Shown here piece after piece: positions 1-10,537 of a DNA stretch of 64,000 bases. Origin of the DNA: Triglochin maritima (lineage: Eukaryota; Streptophyta; Magnoliopsida; Alismatales; Juncaginaceae); NCBI GenBank assembly GCA_963682175.1, contig OY821789.1:1550001-1614000 (forward strand). The letters are read 5' to 3'. A program made the translations under genes and the position numbers. Within the stretch, counting starts at the first letter, position 1. Each line of letters starts with the position of its first letter. The notes beneath the pieces are model-generated. The model saw nothing but the letters and a program-made list of their open reading frames with translations, ran no database searches and was not told the DNA's origin.

Positions 1-105
1 CCAGCCATTTAAAGGATGTTTCTACAAAAAGCAAAACCAGCCATTTAAAGGATGTTTCTACAAAAAGCAAAACCAGCCATTTAAAGGATGTTTCTACAAA
101 AAGCA
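1..105. repeat. 36-bp tandem repeat, about 2.9 copies
   Basis: Three consecutive copies of a 36-bp unit beginning CCAGCCATTTAAAGGATG run from the window edge; the third is cut after 33 bases. Copies look identical, so the array is young or homogenised. It may continue to the left of the window. Confidence 0.9.
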
Positions 106-1036
106 GCCACTAATAGTGCTAAAGACTTCTTGTTCAAACAGAAGAAAAGGGTCAACAACTCCAAACAAATCAAACATTGGAACGAGGAAATGAATGCTGT
201 TGTGGCCATCTACCTGTCTTGCATCTACCTATTTTTCTTTATTGGCATTTCCAATATCCCCAATTGCTTCGTATAATTGTTTTAATTATTTATTACTTAT
301 TTTAGCATTCAGCATTTCCCTTTGGACGCTGTTCTACACGATATCTTCAACAACCTCAATAATTAACTTCTATTTATGTCCTTTTTTGATAAGGAAAATT
401 CTATTTGTGTCAAATGGGTCACAATAAAGGCCCACCGCCCACCCCAAAAGAATAATATCAACCTACCCCATTCCGTCGACTCCTTGTTTACGTAATCCAA
501 TATCGTACGGCTAATAATGACTCCCGCGTTGTTTGATGGCCACGATTCTCCAATAGTTCGATCGACGGCTAAGATCGACGAACGGTGGCGGGAAACCGCG
601 AACCGAGGACGCGATATATCGGGATATTTTCCTTTTCTTTTAGGCGTGGGTGTTGAAAGCGACAGCCTCGTTAGACAACCGATACTTTCATTTCACCCTT
701 AATTTTCTAATATTTTACGGAGTTTACCACTCACGGGTCCCACGCTTCTCTGCCCCCATTATTTACCTTCTTCATCAGAAACCCCAATTACCATCCCAGC
801 CCCGCAATAATGGCGTGAGGTGCCTGTAACCGGAGGGGTAGCCGTGTCTTTTCGCTCTGGAAATCTATCGTAACTGCTCCCTACCCTCTCCGCCTCACGC
901 CTTCGTGGCGGATTCCCATTGGTCGACGTTCGGTTTTCCGGATTCCGACCCGAAAAATAAATAAATCACAACTCTCCCTCACTCTCTCTGTTCTTCTTCT
1001 TCTTCTCTTCCTTGTCAATTAGCGTAGCGTTCTCTC
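106..1036. other. Upstream region and leader of the AFR gene
   Basis: No protein-like reading frame is seen here. Bases around 968-1018 form a CT-rich tract (CTCTC and TTCTTC runs) typical of a plant 5' leader, so transcription of the downstream gene probably starts near 900-1000. No clear TATA box was found. Confidence 0.5.
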
Positions 1037-1113
1037 ATGCAATCTCAATTTGGGGACCGAAAGTCGATCCGCATTGCATGAGTCCCGACTCGCATGCGAT
1101 CTGCGTTTGGTGA
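1037..1113 (+). promoter_or_regulatory. Two upstream ORFs in the AFR leader
   Basis: An ATG at 1037 opens a 14-codon reading frame that stops at 1081. A second ATG at 1078, in another frame, stops at 1113 and so overlaps the first candidate AFR start at 1094. Such upstream ORFs commonly reduce main-frame translation or favour a later start (here the ATG at 1121). That effect is inference. Confidence 0.5.
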
Positions 1114-2900
1114 AGTTACGATGGAAGGGGGAATGACGGTGGGGTTCGGGCAGAGTTGCGGGGAGAGCAGCGAGGAGGAGCTGTCGGTTCTCCCGAGACA
1201 CACCAAGGTGGTTGTTACCGGCAACAACAGGACCAAATCCGTGCTCGTTGGCCTTCAGGGGATCGTCAAGAAGGCTGTCGGCCTTGGCGGCTGGCATTGG
1301 CTGGTAATTTAACACCCATACTTGGGTTGGGGGTTTTTTAAGTCGGAATTCGGATATCGATTTGTGTCGGCTTTTAATGGTGGTTGAGTTTAGGGTAATG
1401 CTTTGTTTTAGTAGCTTTTTTTTGGGAACTTTGTTTTCTGATTTGATTGAAATTGGACTTCAATTTTTTTAATTTTAACAGTGAATAAGGGATTGTTTTG
1501 TGGCACTTTTGTTTAATTGATGGATCTGGTTTTTTTATAGGATTCGTACCTGTTTTGGATAATGTTGTTGTGGTCATGAAAAATTATACAGAAGGAATTG
1601 TGATTAGCCCACTGATATCGCAATTTCAGTCTATAAGTAGCATACGTTAACTCTGTTTTTTTTTTTGGGGGAATAATGGATAAGGATTTGGTCGGGGTAG
1701 AGGTCCACCAATTATTCGTCTCAATGTTGAAAATGACCTCTGAACTATGCATGTTAGGTATTATTGACTGTTTTGTGATTGATTATTTTCATTTTAATGT
1801 GTTTTCTGGTTCTTTAAATCCTGCCAATCGATCCTGAAGATATTTGTGTCCCGGATGTCCTCTGCAAATAGTATATAAATGTTCTTGTCCTTAAATCCTT
1901 AAAGTTAAAGAAATAAATTGGGGAACTCTATTGCATAGTTTTATGTGGTGATTTAAGATTGAAATTTCAGGTTTTAACCAATGGCATAGAAGTGAAACTG
2001 CAAAGAAATGCACTTAGTGTGCTTGAAGCCCCAACAGGGTTAGAGGAGGATGACGAGAATGATTGCGAAAGTATGCAATGCAATACCTCAGAGATGGGTA
2101 ATTCTCCTTCATAGCCCGAATTAGATATATCTTATTTCCATTCACATGGTCAGTGCCTCAAATTTCTGGTCAAAGAATGTCCTACAGGATTGGATAGACA
2201 TGAATGTTCCTAGCTTTTGTGCTCTCTGGAGTTCAACTAGTTTAGCAAACTGACCTTCAATTTTGTTTTGATTGCAGTTTCCTATGACGTGCAAAAGACA
2301 TACAAACCTAAACAAAGATCCCAAAAGCCATTTCAGGCTTTTCATAAGACTGCATGCCAGATTAATTCGTGTGTTTCACAATCAAAAGCACCGGTTAGGA
2401 TAGCAAAAAAAGCCACGGTATGACCTATTTTCATCGAGAGACCTTGGCTCGTACTTTAACTAGTTTGGTCGCTGAAGCATTAATTGTTTCAGAAGGTGGA
2501 CCTTAGTAAGCTCGAAACAACTGCGCTGCAGAGATACTGGCGCCACTTTGATTTGGTAAGGCTTTTCTGTTGGTTGAGTGCTTTTTTATCTTTATGTCCA
2601 TTTCCACCTCTAACTGTTGCTAAAATTCTATTTGCCGGCAGGTGGATGTCGACCCTAATCCTTCCAAGGAGCAGTTAGTAGACGCAGTTCAGAGGCATTT
2701 TGTATCACAGGTATATTAATTCCATTTCCTACTTGAGTTGCTGATTCCTCTAAAAACAAAATTCTAGTGATATCTTGATGCTATTATCTTCCAATTGATG
2801 TTTTTTCTTATCCATTTTCTAGTTTCAGCAATTGGATGAGATGCAGGTCATTTTAGGATTTGTGAAGGCGGCAAAGAGACTGAAATCTGCTTGCAACTAA
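1094..2900 (+). CDS. AFR: SAP30-like Sin3/HDAC subunit (AFR1/AFR2 family)
   Basis: Six exons: 1094-1303, 1971-2097, 2278-2417, 2493-2555, 2642-2710 and 2823-2900, all with GT-AG introns and consistent phase, giving about 228 residues. Exon 1 ends in the conserved block VVVTGNNRTKSVLVGLQG...GLGGWHWL. Exon 2 continues VLTNGIEVKLQRNALSVLEA. The last three exons encode the C-terminal SAP30 Sin3-binding domain (KVDLSKLETTALQRYWRHF, then NPSKEQLVDAVQRHF and FVKAAKRLKSAC). This matches Arabidopsis SAP30 FUNCTION-RELATED proteins, which act in Sin3-type histone deacetylase complexes in the nucleus, including at the flowering gene FT. An in-frame stop at 1079 excludes earlier starts; ATG 1094 and ATG 1121 are both possible, and 1121 has the better context. 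The acceptor of exon 6 could also be 6 bases later, still in frame. Confidence 0.9.
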
Positions 2901-3452
2901 CTGAAGGGAATCTAAAGCCAAGACTAACAAATTTGTAGTGTGTAGTGTTTTAACAAATCAAGTCTAGTGTAGCATATCAATGAGGTAGTTATTAGTTAAA
3001 TATCTACATGTCTTTAGTGTTCTACTAGGCATAGATATGGAAGTTTCTGAACTGTGTTGTACATATACTAAATGGCTGTTGTGAAGTCGTTTTGTCCTGC
3101 ATCTATTAAGCTTCTTATGATTTACATGTAAGCTCCTGTTTTGTTTTGATATTTGCTTGCCTATGCATAAATTTTACTGTCAACAACAAATAAATTTGAA
3201 AACGGTGTGGACTACCACCAGTTTAGAATTGCAGCCCACTTAACCCAAGTGGAGGTGAGTGTTGGAAATTCTGCATCATAAAAAAAACGTGCACCATTAT
3301 TTATGGTTAATTTGCAATCATTTTGTTGATCTGATTGTAAATTGTAATTAGTTTTCGTGATAGCCGGTTAACTTAGTTCAACACCACAAATTGAGCAATT
3401 GGATGTTTGATGTTTCATGAGGTTCTTTTGAAGTTGCAAAAAGGATGGGAAG
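2901..3452. other. AFR 3' region and intergenic DNA
   Basis: AT-rich sequence with no recognised gene. The first 200-250 bases are probably the AFR 3' UTR. Confidence 0.5.
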
Positions 3453-4373
3453 TATTATGAACTTGTGCAGTGACAGTCGCATATGCTCGCATAGCACTGT
3501 ACGCGCACACATATACGCACAACATAATCACCTATTCTGTGCACGAGACAACAACGATTGGTTTCGTCCTACCTTGGTCTTGTCAGGGAAGCGACTTCAG
3601 CCCCCAACTAGCCCTACGCTTCCAACTGCATATAGGTGTAGTGCCGTAGGCGCTCGTCTTTGAGTTGAAGTCTCTTCCCCATATAGTATCTATGCTGATA
3701 TGACCACTCGATGTTCCCCAAAATAGTTCGCACACATCAACACCCCCTGACGGAAGACTTTAAGGGTGTGACAAACTCTCTCCCTCCTAAAATCGTGCAT
3801 GTCCTCGTGCACAACTTGCTCGTCACCATCCAGGCATACTGCGTGTGGGAATATAAGTCTTCTCATTCCTCTACGAGGATTCCTGACAGCTTGCGTTCGC
3901 CCATAAACACTTGGTCAAACAACGCAGTTTCTGGACTAGAGTTTGAGAGCTTCCCAAACCGTCCCACACACCTTAGATGTACAGGCTCTCCTGCTGCTCG
4001 CCTCTTGCAAGCCTTTCACGGGACATCTCAGCCTGTATAGGTTTGACTCTGATACCAATTATTACGGACTTGTGCGGTGACAGTCGCACATGCCTGCATA
4101 TCACTGTGCGCGCATACATATACGTGCAACACAGTCAGTTATTCTGTGCACGAGACAACAACGACTGGTTTCACCCTTCCTTGGGTTCGTCAGGGAAGCG
4201 ACTTCAACCCCCAACCAGCCCTACGCTTTCAACTGCATATAGGTGCAGTGCCGTAGGCGCCTGTCTTTGAGTTGAAGTCTCTTTCCCATACAACATCTAT
4301 GCTGGTCAGCCGATGTTCCTTAAAACAGTCCGCACACATCAACACCCCTGACGGAAGACTCTAAGGTGTGACA
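3453..4373 (-). mobile_element. TRIM (terminal-repeat retrotransposon in miniature)
   Basis: Two direct repeats, about 3453-3773 and 4060-4373, enclose only about 286 bp without coding capacity. Read on the minus strand the LTR begins TGTCACACC. The base run complementary to initiator Met tRNA (TGGTATCAGAGT) lies at 4046-4057 beside the upstream LTR, and a purine-rich tract (AGGAGGGAGAGAG on minus) at 3776-3788 adjoins the downstream LTR. This is the full set of TRIM landmarks. The two LTRs have many differences, so the insertion is old; I could not find a convincing target-site duplication. Confidence 0.8.
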
Positions 4374-5578
4374 TCAACACACTTCGCATGTTTGTCATGT
4401 TTTTGTGATGGTTCTTACGACAAAATCGGGGCATGATGTTGCAGTATGGATGTCAAAGTTAATAATGTGTTGCCTTTGGATTTTGAATTCTAGTGTTGGT
4501 TGGAGTAGTACCATCTGGTTCCTTTTTCGGTGTCGGAGGTCAGACCATGCATAAGGATGTCAGACACGACCTTGACTTTTTATTAAATTGTCCGACAAAG
4601 GGAGGATGGTTGGTTGGAACAGAGATGGCGTAGTGGAGAGGTAGCGGTCGTTTTGCACAAGAAGGGTGGACGACCCCACACACAATAGCCAATGCACTGT
4701 TCGAAATTCAAATATGATGATGGGTTTTTCGATGTTTAGATGTGGACATGAGTGGTTGATCGACTTGAATTTCACTTTACTAAAAAAAGACGAACAATTC
4801 GTTTATTGTGGAGAAGAGTGGAGAGCATGTGATTTGGATTACTTTTGCCTTCGAATTGGTGTTTCGTTAAACTAATGCACCGGTATTGCGTTTACATGTC
4901 GTCGAGTTTTATGTGTTGTTGCATTCTTATCTTCCTTCACACTACAAACCTTTAGAAATTAATGATTTTATCCCAATTGCCAAAAACATTATTCACATGA
5001 TATTTATTTGAGGGAGATATTAAAATGAAACATGGACTCAGTTCATTAAAATGTGGTTCACTTTTTGTTTAACTAAATCACATTCTTATAAAACAAAATC
5101 ATACACTTGTTCAACGAACACGTAAAGTTGTTTAACACAAGTCATCATATTCTTTAACAACGTCATGAAGCTGTTTAGCAACAAATTTTCAATACAAGTT
5201 TGCACCATAAGTACGATTTTTTTATTTAAATAATGATATAACGATGTATAAATTTTAGAATCACTTGACTTTTGAAACAAAAAATGTTCAATTTATGACA
5301 AATTCAATTCGTCGGTCAAAATTGCAAATCTGATGGTCAAATCGTAAGAAACAAACTAAGAGCATCACCTTATAAAATGAGATAAGTTATCGTTCTAATA
5401 TTTCTGTTTATTTGATTATCCATTTAATTTGATGACGTGATACAACATATTATGCGTTCATTCCGAATGCTTGGCATTAACATCAATTTTTGACATTTTG
5501 AAATTCTAATGGTTACAAAGAATGAATTTTCCCCTCAAATTTCACAAAAATGTACATGTTTGGAGTAATTGATGTTCA
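4374..5578. other. Intergenic, no gene seen
   Basis: AT-rich DNA. Around 5095-5190 a loose, degenerate repetition of GTTGTTTAACA-like words occurs. No coding or RNA gene is supported. Confidence 0.5.
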
Positions 5579-5832
5579 AAAACTAAAGAGTCCTTATACA
5601 CGGACGCGGGCGTCACGGACGCTCCTTACGTGGACGTGTTGAGTCAGCGTCCAGTCAGCAAAATTTCTCTTCACGTGCTTTGGTCTTCTTAAAAACGCCG
5701 GTTCTTTAGGTTGAACGATTCTTTTCCCAATACACAGATAGTGCAGACCCTAGGACAGCGTGCAGACCCTTTATTCGTGCAGAGTCCAGACTTATCATAA
5801 TAAAATATTGTTTTTAACTTTTAGGTTGGATC

Positions 5833-6515
5833 AACTTAATCCAAACAGACACACAACATATTCCGAACAGACAGTCTTCTTATTCCGAACAGACGCACAA
5901 CTTAATCCGAACAGACAGACTTCTTATTCCGAACAGACACACAACTTAATCCGAACAGACACACAACATATTCCAAACAGACACACAATCTATTCCGAAT
6001 AGACACACAACTTAATCCGAACAGACACACAACTTAATCCGAACAGACACATAACTTAATCCGAACAGACACACAACATATTCCGAATAGACAGACTACT
6101 TATTCCGAACAGACATACTTCTTATTCCGAACAGAAAGACTTCTTATTCCGAACAGACAGACTTCTTATTCCGAACAGACACACAACATATTCCGAACAG
6201 ACAAACAACATATTCCGAACAGACAGACTTCTTATTCCGAACAGACGCACAACTTAATCCGAACAGACACACAACATATTCCGAACAGACAGACTTCTTA
6301 TTCCGAACAGACGCACAACTTAATCCAAACAGACAGACTTCTTATTCCGAACAGAAAGACTTCTTATTCCGAACAGACAGACTTCTTATTCCGAACAGAC
6401 ACACAACATATTCCGAACAGACAGACTTCTTATTCCGAACAGACGCACAACTTAATCCGAACAGACACACAACATATTCCGAACAGATAGACTTCTTATT
6501 CCGAACTGACATACA
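5833..6515. repeat. 22-bp minisatellite inside MULE-1
   Basis: About 30 units of 22 bp built on TATTCCGAACAGAC or TAATCCGAACAGAC followed by one of a few 8-base variants (AGACTTCT, ACACAACA, ACACAACT). A short further block lies at 6785-6895. The apparent open frames across it come from the repeat having no stop in some frames; they are not genes. Confidence 0.85.
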
Positions 6516-6530
6516 ACTGTTATACATGAA

Positions 6531-7000
6531 GAAAATGAAGAAGAATGTGATCATTCCTACATTTTTAAGGATGACTTTGGTCTTGTTTGTTGTATATGTG
6601 GAATTACACGCAAAAGCATAGAAAGTGTGTCCAGAAACGGAACAGAAAGTTTGTATTATTTATGTAGAAAGATTGTCTTGTTTATGTAGAAAACTTGTCT
6701 TGTTTATGTAAAAAGTTTGTCCAGTTTATGTAAAATGTTTGTCCAGATTATGTTGAAAATTTGTGCAGAAATGGAACAGAAAGTATTCCGAACATACACA
6801 CCACTTAATCCGAACAGACAGACTTCTTATTCCGAACAGACACACAACATATTCCGAACAGACTGACTTCTTATTCCGAACAGACATACAACTGCTGTAC
6901 ATAAAGAAAATGAAGAAGAATGTGATCATTCCTACATTCTTAAGGATGACTTTGGTCTTGTTTGTTGTATATGTGGAATTATACGCAAAAGCATAGAACT
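6531..7000 (+). pseudogene. Duplicated SNF2 (DRD1/CLSY-like) fragment in MULE-1
   Basis: Two copies, about 6531-6636 and 6904-7000, read [18 protein letters not shown] followed by CICG and RKSIE. The spacing of Cys-x2-His ... Cys-x2-Cys-Gly resembles a motif I associate with plant SNF2 ATPases of the DRD1/CLSY group. The copies differ slightly (ITRKSIE against IIRKSIE). Each fragment is only about 30 residues and runs into non-coding sequence, so it looks like captured host DNA later duplicated with its surroundings. The family assignment is from memory of the motif and should be treated as tentative. Confidence 0.4.
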
Positions 7001-7028
7001 TTCTGATTGAACTTTTAACAGTAGAACA

Positions 7029-7262
7029 TCACGCCAAAATCCTCGGAAGCTTTGACACCATTGCATCTCGTTCCAGCACATTAACACCTGACCCAGAGGT
7101 AGCAAACAAACGGGTGTGATGCCTTTTCTTAACACAAAAACCACAAGAATCGGCATAAGCAACGTAAAATGTTTGGGCTTCTTCGAAAGAGGGGAAAAAC
7201 ATCCCCTCCTTAGGAACGTTTGTCGGCTGCTCCACTTGGAAAGACACATGAACGATTTCCAT
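7029..7262 (-). pseudogene. FAR1-like DNA-binding domain fragment in MULE-1
   Basis: A 77-residue frame starting MEIVHVSFQVEQ contains GMFFPSFEEAQTFYVAYADS followed by CGFCVKKRHHTR, which fits the start of the FAR1 DNA-binding domain found in FAR1/FHY3 proteins and in MULE transposases. The rest of the domain and any transposase core are absent. The same protein sequence is present in MULE-2, so the frame has survived in both copies. It could be a relic of the element's own transposase N-terminus or a captured host exon. Confidence 0.6.
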
Positions 7263-7340
7263 CAAAGCACAGAGGTAGGACCACAGAAGAGAAAGGAAGA
7301 AAAATGAAGACGCATGTTGAGATTTATAACAAGTCTCATG

Positions 7341-8840
7341 TGTTGGCTTTTTGGCCTTAATCTAGGTTTTGATGATTTAATTAACCTAATCTTAATTATG
7401 ATGATGTAGAGTAGCACACATATTGCATTGCATGTATATTGTATTGTGCTAACCTCTACAGGTGATCAAGACTCAAGAAAGAAGGAAATGAAGTCAAGAC
7501 ATGTAATTAAAGCTAAATCGAAGACATGTAACCTTGATTTATTTTGAGTCTTAGGAACATGTGTAAATTGAGCATACAAGGGTTAAAAACCAATCACATA
7601 CACACTAGGTTCCTTAGAGAAGTCACACACAAAATTTCACATTATTTGGACTTCATTAGATCACCCAAACCTTAGTCGGAAATCACTTATAAACTTAAAC
7701 CCAGATTTCCTGTGTGAACCGGTCGACCGAACCAGTTCTCAGTTCGACCGGTTTATAACAGACTCTCCACAGTGATTTTACCGAACTCTACCGGTCGACC
7801 GGTTCTACATTTTCGGTCGACCAATCCCGGATTTTAATATGACCGTTTTTCTTGTCGTATTCCTATAACGGTCGTATTCGTATAAAACAAACTTAACCCC
7901 AAAATACATTCGGTAACCGGTCGAACGACGACCTTGTTTCGGTCGACCGGTTGAACATTTCTTCAAGAAACAAAATTCCCTGCTATCGGTCGACACATTT
8001 CTCGTTCGACCGATTGACCTTTCTCTAAACCGAATCCCCTTAACGGTCGACCGCCCCATACTTTGGTTCGACCGATTCACTTAAGTAGAGTTAAGTTCTA
8101 GCTCGTTTGTCCGACCGAATACTCTTTTGTTCGACCGTTCTCTTTGAAATCAAGTGAACGGTCGACCGGTTTAGTAGTTTCGGTCGACCGGTTCTGGACA
8201 GATTTGCAGCCCGATTTTCTGCTTTGTGTATCTTGCACAAAACCCAATCAAATCTATCCCCAACGGCTAGAAAACCTTAGGAGCTTATAAATAGAGGATC
8301 AAGACTTGTTGTTAACACAACTCTCCAACTCCAATTGTCCCAATACATTAGAGAGAAACCTCAATCCTCAAAGTTCCCAATTCTACACTCTTTAAGCCTA
8401 AACTTCACACATTTGATCATATACACATCCTACTCAAAGTGTGCTCAATTAGAGAGTGAATCCCACTCAGTTACAATAGTTGTCAAAAGAAGCAAGGACT
8501 TCGGTGAAAGCCCGAAGTGTCCCTCTCGGATTGTGAGAGGAAGAATTCAAGCAAGCGAGGGTTGTTCGCGTTGCTTGTGGTGTAAAGGCGTTCTCTCCCC
8601 GCCCGGAACAGGGAGTGGTTAGTGAAGACGTAGGCGGAGCTCGCGGAGTCGAGCGGAGCTTACAAGAGAGGACTAGGACCCGGATGGGGTGCCGAACCTC
8701 TATAAAAACCGACGCGTCTTTTGTTGTTTGCATGTTATTTCCCTACTAGTCTTTAAATTGTTTCCGCTGCGTTTATTGTTTGATTAATTAGGGATTAGAT
8801 TAAAAGTGATTAGTGGACCCATAACCCACACGATCCTACA
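7341..8840 (+). repeat. 5' LTR of the gag-only element
   Basis: 1500 bp. A palindrome array occupies 7720-8190 and a TATA box TATAAATA is at 8286-8293, so transcription probably starts near 8320, placing the array in U3. The LTR ends in ...CCTACA, two bases before the primer-binding site. Confidence 0.9.
7720..8190. repeat. CGGTCGACCG palindrome array (gag-only element, 5' LTR)
   Basis: Fourteen exact or near-exact sites start at 7720, 7741, 7792, 7814, 7918, 7940, 7987, 8003, 8044, 8065, 8108, 8129, 8159 and 8181. Taken as successive pairs, spacing is 21, 22, 22, 16, 21, 21 and 22 bp. Degenerate sites usually lose the left half (GTTCGACCG). Confidence 0.9.
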
Positions 8841-8842
8841 TT

Positions 8843-8854
8843 TGGTATCAGAGC
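8843..8854 (+). promoter_or_regulatory. Primer-binding site, initiator Met tRNA
   Basis: TGGTATCAGAGC, the usual complement of the 3' end of plant initiator Met tRNA, two bases after the 5' LTR. Confidence 0.9.
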
Positions 8855-8893
8855 CTTGTTAGCTAAATTTCATTACTTTACCGTAATTTTAGC

Positions 8894-10537
8894 ATGGCTT
8901 CAACATCTAATCACTTAGAGGGTTTATGCACCACAATGCCTCCTTTGCTTAATGGGTCAAATTATGATTATTGGAAAAATAGAATGAAAATCTTTTTAAT
9001 ATCAAATGACCTTAAGTATTGGAAGTTTATTCAAAATCCATACATACCCCCAAATGAAGATGATTTAGATTCTCTATCTAGGGCTCAAATGAAAGAAATT
9101 GAAATGAATTCAAAAATTATGAATATTCTTTATTGTGGCCTTAATGAGGGAGAATACAATAGAATTAGGGGATGTGAAAGTGCAAATGAAATATGGCATA
9201 GGTTACAAATGCATCATGAGGGTGATAGCAAAACCAAAGAAACTAGGATAAGTCTCCTCATGCATAAATATGAAATATTTTCTATGCAAATCGGTGAGAA
9301 CATAAGCGACATGAACACTCGCTTCACCGATATCACTAACTCTCTTTTGATTCTTGGAAGAAGGATAAATGAAGGAGAGATGACTCGAAAATTCCTCCGG
9401 TCATTAAGCAACGATTGGGAAGACAAGGTCGTGGCAATCGAAGAATCGCACGATCTTTCAAAATTAAAGATGGAGGAACTCATTGGAAATCTCATGGCCT
9501 ATGAGCTCCAATTGAGTCATCGAAGAGAGAAGGAAGCTTCAAAGAAAAACTCCGTGGTGGCATTACATGCAAAGTTTGATGAGCCAAGGAGGGTGGAAGA
9601 AGAGGACATTGAGGTCCTTGCCCAAGACTTCTTCAAATACCTCAAGAGGGATAAAGGAGAAAAGAATGAAAGAAGAGGTAGAAGAAGTGAGAAAAGAGAA
9701 AAAGAAAAAGAGAGGGAGGAGAGTGAAAATGAGAGAAGAGAAGGGGAGAAGAAAAAGGAGAGAAGGGAGAGGAGAAAAGAAAAGGAGAAGAGCAAGAGAA
9801 GAGAAAGGAAGGAGGAAGCACACAAGGCTACATGGGATGATTCTTCATCACCATCATCATCGTCTTCTTCCTTGCAAAGTAGAAGAGAAGTGGCTCACTC
9901 ATGCTTCATGGCAATTCAAGATGAAGGAAGTGAGGTATCCTCTAACTCTTACTCTAGTAGATCACATTCTTGCTCATCTAAATCATGTGCTAGTGATAGT
10001 TCATGTTCTAAAGAAGAAACTTATTCTTATGATGAACTTCAAAATGCATTCCATGATTTAGTTAAACAATATGAGATCATATGTGATAAAAACAAGAATG
10101 CTAGAAAGTTAATCAAAGATCTTCAAAGCCAAATTGATACATGCATAAATGAGAAGAATGAGGTGATTGCTAAATTTGAAAAGAACGCATCAAATCTTGA
10201 AAAATTAAGAGCAACACCTATAGATTGTGATCAACTAAATCTTCAAGCTTCTAACTTGCAATTAAGAAAAGATTTAGAAAGATTCACTAATGGAACTCAT
10301 ATGCTTAACATGCTATTAGGTAGTCAAAGGCAATCTTTGCAAAAACATGGTTTAGGTTACAATTTTAAATTGAAAAACCATGTATCTCACACTACTCTAA
10401 ATGGTAAGCATATGTTCATTAACCATAGTTCCTCAAGTGTGTGGGCACCCAAAACCAAAATGGTTTGGATCCCAAGAGCTAATGTTCAAGGACCCAAAGT
10501 AGGTTGGGTACCAAAATCTACACTTGTAGGTACTTGA
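8894..10537 (+). CDS. gag: Copia-type Gag with a charged tract where a zinc knuckle is expected
   Basis: 547 residues. The N-terminal part (LLNGSNYDYWKNRMKIFLIS, then an MNTRF...FLRSL core near residues 140-175) is a UBN2/Copia capsid domain. Residues about 253-310 are almost only Lys, Arg and Glu (RRGRRSEKREKEKEREE and similar), then come a Ser-rich run and CFMAIQDEG. In SIRE-type Gags a CCHC zinc knuckle usually lies before the KATWDDS-like stretch; no CCHC is present here. A probable coiled coil (about 375-450) follows, and the protein ends in VWIPRANVQGPKVGWVPK, a motif normally close to the start of protease. Gag would package element RNA into cytoplasmic particles; RNA binding by the charged tract is inference. 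Confidence 0.85.
   Translation: MASTSNHLEGLCTTMPPLLNGSNYDYWKNRMKIFLISNDLKYWKFIQNPYIPPNEDDLDSLSRAQMKEIEMNSKIMNILYCGLNEGEYNRIRGCESANEIWHRLQMHHEGDSKTKETRISLLMHKYEIFSMQIGENISDMNTRFTDITNSLLILGRRINEGEMTRKFLRSLSNDWEDKVVAIEESHDLSKLKMEELIGNLMAYELQLSHRREKEASKKNSVVALHAKFDEPRRVEEEDIEVLAQDFFKYLKRDKGEKNERRGRRSEKREKEKEREESENERREGEKKKERRERRKEKEKSKRRERKEEAHKATWDDSSSPSSSSSSLQSRREVAHSCFMAIQDEGSEVSSNSYSSRSHSCSSKSCASDSSCSKEETYSYDELQNAFHDLVKQYEIICDKNKNARKLIKDLQSQIDTCINEKNEVIAKFEKNASNLEKLRATPIDCDQLNLQASNLQLRKDLERFTNGTHMLNMLLGSQRQSLQKHGLGYNFKLKNHVSHTTLNGKHMFINHSSSSVWAPKTKMVWIPRANVQGPKVGWVPKSTLVGT

Noticed and set aside
5833..6515. CRISPR-like array
   Set aside because: The context is a plant nuclear transposon. The units are contiguous 22-mers with no unique spacers.
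5760..6554. Protein-like repeats ([12 protein letters not shown] and similar) in the MULE minisatellite
   Set aside because: They follow from translating a 22-bp repeat in changing frames; the same region is open on both strands.
7720..8190. SalI-type GTCGAC sites as cloning-vector contamination
   Set aside because: The sites lie within LTRs with plant primer sites and target duplications.
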